From the NCBI GenBank assembly GCA_046155885.1, contig JBJXFU010000095.1:1-15529 (forward strand): DNA of 15,529 nucleotides. The letters are read 5' to 3'. The notes under the pieces are model-generated. The model saw nothing but the letters and a program-made list of their open reading frames with translations, was not told the origin of the DNA and made no database searches. This stretch comes from JAOADN01 sp046155885. Lineage in GTDB: Bacteria > Pseudomonadota > Alphaproteobacteria > Rhodobacterales > Rhodobacteraceae. Both the position numbers and the translations under genes were made by a program. Below, one piece after another: positions 13,332-15,529 of this stretch (the first letter of the stretch is position 1; each line of letters opens with the position of its first letter).

Positions 13332-13798
13332 ATCCGGCGCCGGCGCACGAACGGGCGTCCCTGCCCGGCATCGCCCCGAACTCTCCCGTCGCAGGGCTTC
13401 GCGGGCGCCCCCGGTGAGTCGGGGTTAACGGTTAAAGCGGTTCGCTTTCTTTCTGCTCCGCCCTCATCACCCGCCCTCTTGCCCGGAACAGCCGCGCAGC
13501 GGCCCGGGCGGCGCCCGCGATTGCGTTCGGGGCGGGCGCCACCGCAACGGCAGTCTGCGAGAAGAACGGCAGGGTTGGAGGGACCATAAAGAGCGGATCA
13601 ACACCGTCGCTGCGCCCCCCCGCGGTCGGGCGCCGCCCTCCGTCGTGCCGGGGTGGCGGCTGAAGAGTCCCGGGTTGGCCGTAAGCGGCCGCCGGAATCA
13701 ACTTCCCGGTGCCCAATTTCCCCCCGATCCCGGGTTCCAGCGGCACCCCCTTTGCGCTAAACCCACCCGCGACAGGCACCCCTCCAGGAGGCACCCCC
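13332..13798. other. 467-base intergenic region between moaE and tal
   Basis: No convincing gene is visible. The left end has two hairpins (annotated at 13409-13454) and a short run of repeated GGTTAA-like words (13423-13436). The middle is rich in G/C homopolymer tracts, including a run of seven C's near 13614-13620. A minus-strand frame stays open from tal through this region to a TAA at 13432-13434, but the tal part is clearly antisense. The last about 50 residues (13587-13432, starting MVPPTLPFFSQTAVAVAPAP) have ordinary composition but no good ribosome site. The right end holds the strong AGGAGG (13786-13791) of tal. I find no clear -35/-10 pair for tal. Confidence 0.45.
13409..13454 (+). 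terminator. Tandem hairpins after moaE, weak terminator
   Basis: CCCCG (13409-13413) pairs with CGGGG (13420-13424) around a six-base loop. Ten bases on, AAAGCG (13434-13439) pairs perfectly with CGCTTT (13443-13448) over a three-base loop and is followed by the T-rich CTTTCT. The second hairpin with its tail is the nearest thing to an intrinsic terminator in the window, about 100 bases after moaE. The stems are short, so confidence is moderate to low. Confidence 0.35.
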
Positions 13799-14452
13799 AT
13801 GAAATTCTTCGTCGATACGGCCGATGTGGCCGCGATCCGGGAACTCAACGATCTCGGCATGGTGGACGGGGTCACGACCAACCCCTCGCTGATCCTGAAA
13901 TCGGGGCGCGACATCGTCGAGGTCACGAAGGAAATCTGCGACATGGTCTCCGGGCCGGTTTCGGCCGAGGTGGTGGCGACCGAGGCCAAGGCGATGATCG
14001 CCGAAGGCCTGAAGCTCGCCAAGATCGCCAAGAACATCGCGATCAAGGTCCCGCTGACCTGGGACGGCCTGACCGCCTGCAAGGCTTTCGCATCCGAGGG
14101 CCACAAGGTCAACGTCACGCTCTGCTTCTCGGCCGCGCAGGCGATCCTTGCCGCCAAGGCGGGGGCGGCGTTCATCAGCCCCTTCATCGGGCGGCTCGAC
14201 GACATACATCTCGACGGCACCGTCCTGATCGAGGACATCCGCATCATCTATGACAACTATGACTACAAGACCGAAATCCTCGCCGCCTCGATCCGCACCG
14301 TGAACCACATCATCGAGGTGGCGAAGATCGGCGCCGACGTGATCACCGCGCCTCCCGCCGTGATCAAGTCGATGGCCTCGCACCCGCTGACCGACAAGGG
14401 GCTGCAGCAGTTTCTGAGCGACTGGGCCAAAACGGGGCAGCAAATCCTCTGA
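13799..14452 (+). CDS. tal: Transaldolase (small TalC/FSA-like class)
   Basis: This 217-residue TIM-barrel aldolase belongs to the short transaldolase / fructose-6-phosphate aldolase class. The Schiff-base lysine is K83 in AIKVPLT, and the entry motif GVTTNPSLI spans 24-32. Two residues separate the activities in this class: FSA has Gln59 and Tyr131, whereas transaldolases have Glu and Phe. Here they are E57 (SAEVVA) and F129 (ISPFIGRLDD), so transfer of dihydroxyacetone between sugar phosphates in the pentose phosphate pathway is favoured. The ATG at 13799 has a perfect AGGAGG seven bases upstream, with MKFFVDTAD at the N-terminus as in relatives. A longer frame from 13709 is Pro/Gly-rich and rejected. 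The gene is followed by the DUF484-xerC pair. Confidence 0.93.
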   Translation: MKFFVDTADVAAIRELNDLGMVDGVTTNPSLILKSGRDIVEVTKEICDMVSGPVSAEVVATEAKAMIAEGLKLAKIAKNIAIKVPLTWDGLTACKAFASEGHKVNVTLCFSAAQAILAAKAGAAFISPFIGRLDDIHLDGTVLIEDIRIIYDNYDYKTEILAASIRTVNHIIEVAKIGADVITAPPAVIKSMASHPLTDKGLQQFLSDWAKTGQQIL

Positions 14453-14456
14453 ACCC

Positions 14457-14465
14457 TGCTATAGT
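14457..14465 (+). promoter_or_regulatory. Extended -10 promoter for the DUF484-xerC pair
   Basis: TGCTATAGT has the extended -10 form TG-N-TATAGT, 5 of 6 matches in the hexamer, and begins five bases after the tal stop. No recognisable -35 lies at the expected distance, as is common for extended -10 promoters. Transcription would start near 14472, about 60 bases before the DUF484 start. Confidence 0.45.
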
Positions 14466-14531
14466 CGCGGCCGAAGCAGAGGCGGCGAAGAGCCCGGCAA
14501 AGGGCCCCGCGCGACAGGCATGAGGGCAGAC

Positions 14532-15236
14532 ATGGCAGAAACGGCATCCATCGCCGGCGATCTCCGCGACCGACTGATCGCGGAGCCCGAGGTTATCCTT
14601 GAAGACCGCGACCTGATGCGGGCGCTGATCACCGCGAACGAACGCGCGATGGGGTCGAACATCGTCGATCTGCGCGGCATCGCGATGGAACGGCTCGAGG
14701 CGCGGCTCGACCGGCTGGAGGACACCCACCGGTCGGTGATCGCCGCGGCCTACGAGAACCTCGCGGGCACCAACCAGATTCACCGGGCGCTGCTGGCTAT
14801 GCTGGAGCCGGTCAGCTTCGAGGCCTTCCTGAAGAACCTCGCCGGCGAAGTGGCGCAAATCCTCAAGGTCGACGTGCTGCGGCTGGTGCTGGAATCGGCG
14901 CAGACGAGCGACGATCCGGTGCTGAACCGGCTGGAAGACGTGCTCTGCGTGGCCGAGACGGGGTTCGTGGACGCCTACATGCGGGGGCAGCGGCCGGCGC
15001 ACCGGCCGGTGGTGCTGCGCCAGACCCTGCCCGACAGCGACCGGCTTTACGGCGAGGGCGGGGCCTGGATCCGGTCCGAGGCGCTGATGCGGCTCGATCT
15101 CGGGGCCGGGCGGCTGCCGGGGATGATCGCGATGGGCTCCGAGGACCCGCACCAGTTCCGCGCCAACCAGGGGACGGACCTCCTGGCCTTCTTCGCCGGC
15201 GTCTTCGAGCGCACGATGCGGCGGTGGCTGGCCTGA
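14532..15236 (+). CDS. DUF484 family protein (GAF-like)
   Basis: This 234-residue protein belongs to DUF484. An N-terminal helical segment (DLRDRLIAEPEVILEDRDLMRAL) leads into a long helix about residues 45-90 with RLEARLDRLEDTHRSVIAAAYENL, likely a coiled coil. A GAF-like C-terminal domain follows (about 95-230), ending in the FRANQGTDLLAFFAGVFERTMRRWL segment usual for the family. Its role is unknown. The gene is widely found directly before xerC (as E. coli yigA), which is also the case here, with the xerC ATG two bases after the stop. I prefer the ATG at 14532, which has GAGGG just upstream; an ATG four codons earlier (14520) is possible. It may help recombinase function or its control, by association only. 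Confidence 0.88.
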   Translation: MAETASIAGDLRDRLIAEPEVILEDRDLMRALITANERAMGSNIVDLRGIAMERLEARLDRLEDTHRSVIAAAYENLAGTNQIHRALLAMLEPVSFEAFLKNLAGEVAQILKVDVLRLVLESAQTSDDPVLNRLEDVLCVAETGFVDAYMRGQRPAHRPVVLRQTLPDSDRLYGEGGAWIRSEALMRLDLGAGRLPGMIAMGSEDPHQFRANQGTDLLAFFAGVFERTMRRWLA

Positions 15237-15238
15237 AG

Positions 15239-15529
15239 ATGGCCCGGGAGGCGGCGGCGGGGCCCGACCTGTCGGCCGGCCTGCGCGATGCGCTCTCGGG
15301 CTGGTGCGATCACCTGAGGGCGCTGCAGGGCGCCTCGCCGCATACGCTCCGGGCCTACCTTGCCGATGTAACGGGATTCCTGTCCTTCCTAGCCCTGCAC
15401 CACGGCGAAAGCCTCGGCACCGCGCGGGTGACGGCGGTATCGCAATCCGGCATGCGCGCCTTCATGGCGCATGAGCGGGGCAGGGGCCTCGGCCCCCGGT
15501 CGCTGTCGCGGTCCCTGAGTGCGGTGAAG
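15239..15529 (+). CDS. xerC: Tyrosine recombinase XerC (5' part, cut by window edge)
   Basis: Ninety-seven codons are visible before the window ends. They encode the N-terminal SAM-like core-binding domain of a tyrosine recombinase: a helix with LSGWCDHLRALQGASPHTL, then RAYLADVTGFLSFLALH, then a segment ending in RSLSRSLSAVK. Positions such as SPHTLRAYLADVTGFLSFL follow the Xer pattern. The catalytic Arg-His-Arg-Tyr domain lies outside the window. XerC with XerD resolves chromosome dimers at dif at the division septum. The XerC rather than XerD identity is inferred from the preceding DUF484 gene. The start at 15239 follows the DUF484 stop by two bases, which indicates coupled translation. 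It is incomplete only because of the window edge. Confidence 0.85.
   Translation, partial: MAREAAAGPDLSAGLRDALSGWCDHLRALQGASPHTLRAYLADVTGFLSFLALHHGESLGTARVTAVSQSGMRAFMAHERGRGLGPRSLSRSLSAVK

Noticed and set aside
13432..14247. 271-codon minus-strand frame crossing tal and the upstream gap
   Set aside because: Most of it is antisense to the intact transaldolase. Only the last about 50 codons lie outside, and they lack a good ribosome site.

Overview
The window is high-GC and gene-dense, and its genes point to an alphaproteobacterium of the Rhodobacteraceae (Rhodobacter/Paracoccus-like). The clues are a complete fdsGBACD formate dehydrogenase operon of the Rhodobacter capsulatus type, the uvrC-pgsA-moaD-moaE block, and the transaldolase-DUF484-xerC block. 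The genus cannot be fixed from sequence reading alone.

Left half, minus strand (337-7216): a LysR-type regulator gene is followed after about 100 bases by fdsG, fdsB, fdsA, fdsC and fdsD. Together these encode a cytoplasmic, NAD-dependent, molybdenum (bis-MGD) formate dehydrogenase and its sulfurtransferase/chaperone. Every junction overlaps: G/B, B/A and A/C by the 4-base ATGA, and C/D by 11 bases. The gap before fdsG holds a perfect 9-7-9 inverted repeat with LysR-type T-N11-A geometry, and it contains the regulator's own stop codon. A plausible promoter places this repeat near -63. Downstream of fdsD (1-336) is non-coding sequence with one large compound hairpin and one smaller hairpin.

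Right half, plus strand (7306-15529): first comes a tightly coupled trio of an S49 peptidase, a 28-residue single-pass membrane microprotein and a pteridine-reductase-like short-chain dehydrogenase. An AT-richer 311-base gap precedes uvrC. Next is a two-gene ribbon-helix-helix antitoxin / RelE-ParE toxin module with its own promoter and repeated operator-like sequence. Then come pgsA, moaD and moaE (phosphatidylglycerol synthesis and the two subunits of molybdopterin synthase). A 467-base gap follows, then a transaldolase, a DUF484 protein and the 5' end of xerC, cut by the window edge.

Functional links: FdsA needs bis-MGD cofactor, whose molybdopterin is made by MoaD/MoaE at the other end of the window, and FdsC delivers the sulfur that activates it. 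I see no CRISPR array, insertion sequence, phage, tRNA or rRNA. The only accessory-looking module is the toxin-antitoxin pair. The best leads for follow-up are the fds operator, the left-edge compound hairpin, the microprotein, the PTR1-type triad in the dehydrogenase, and the control region upstream of uvrC.
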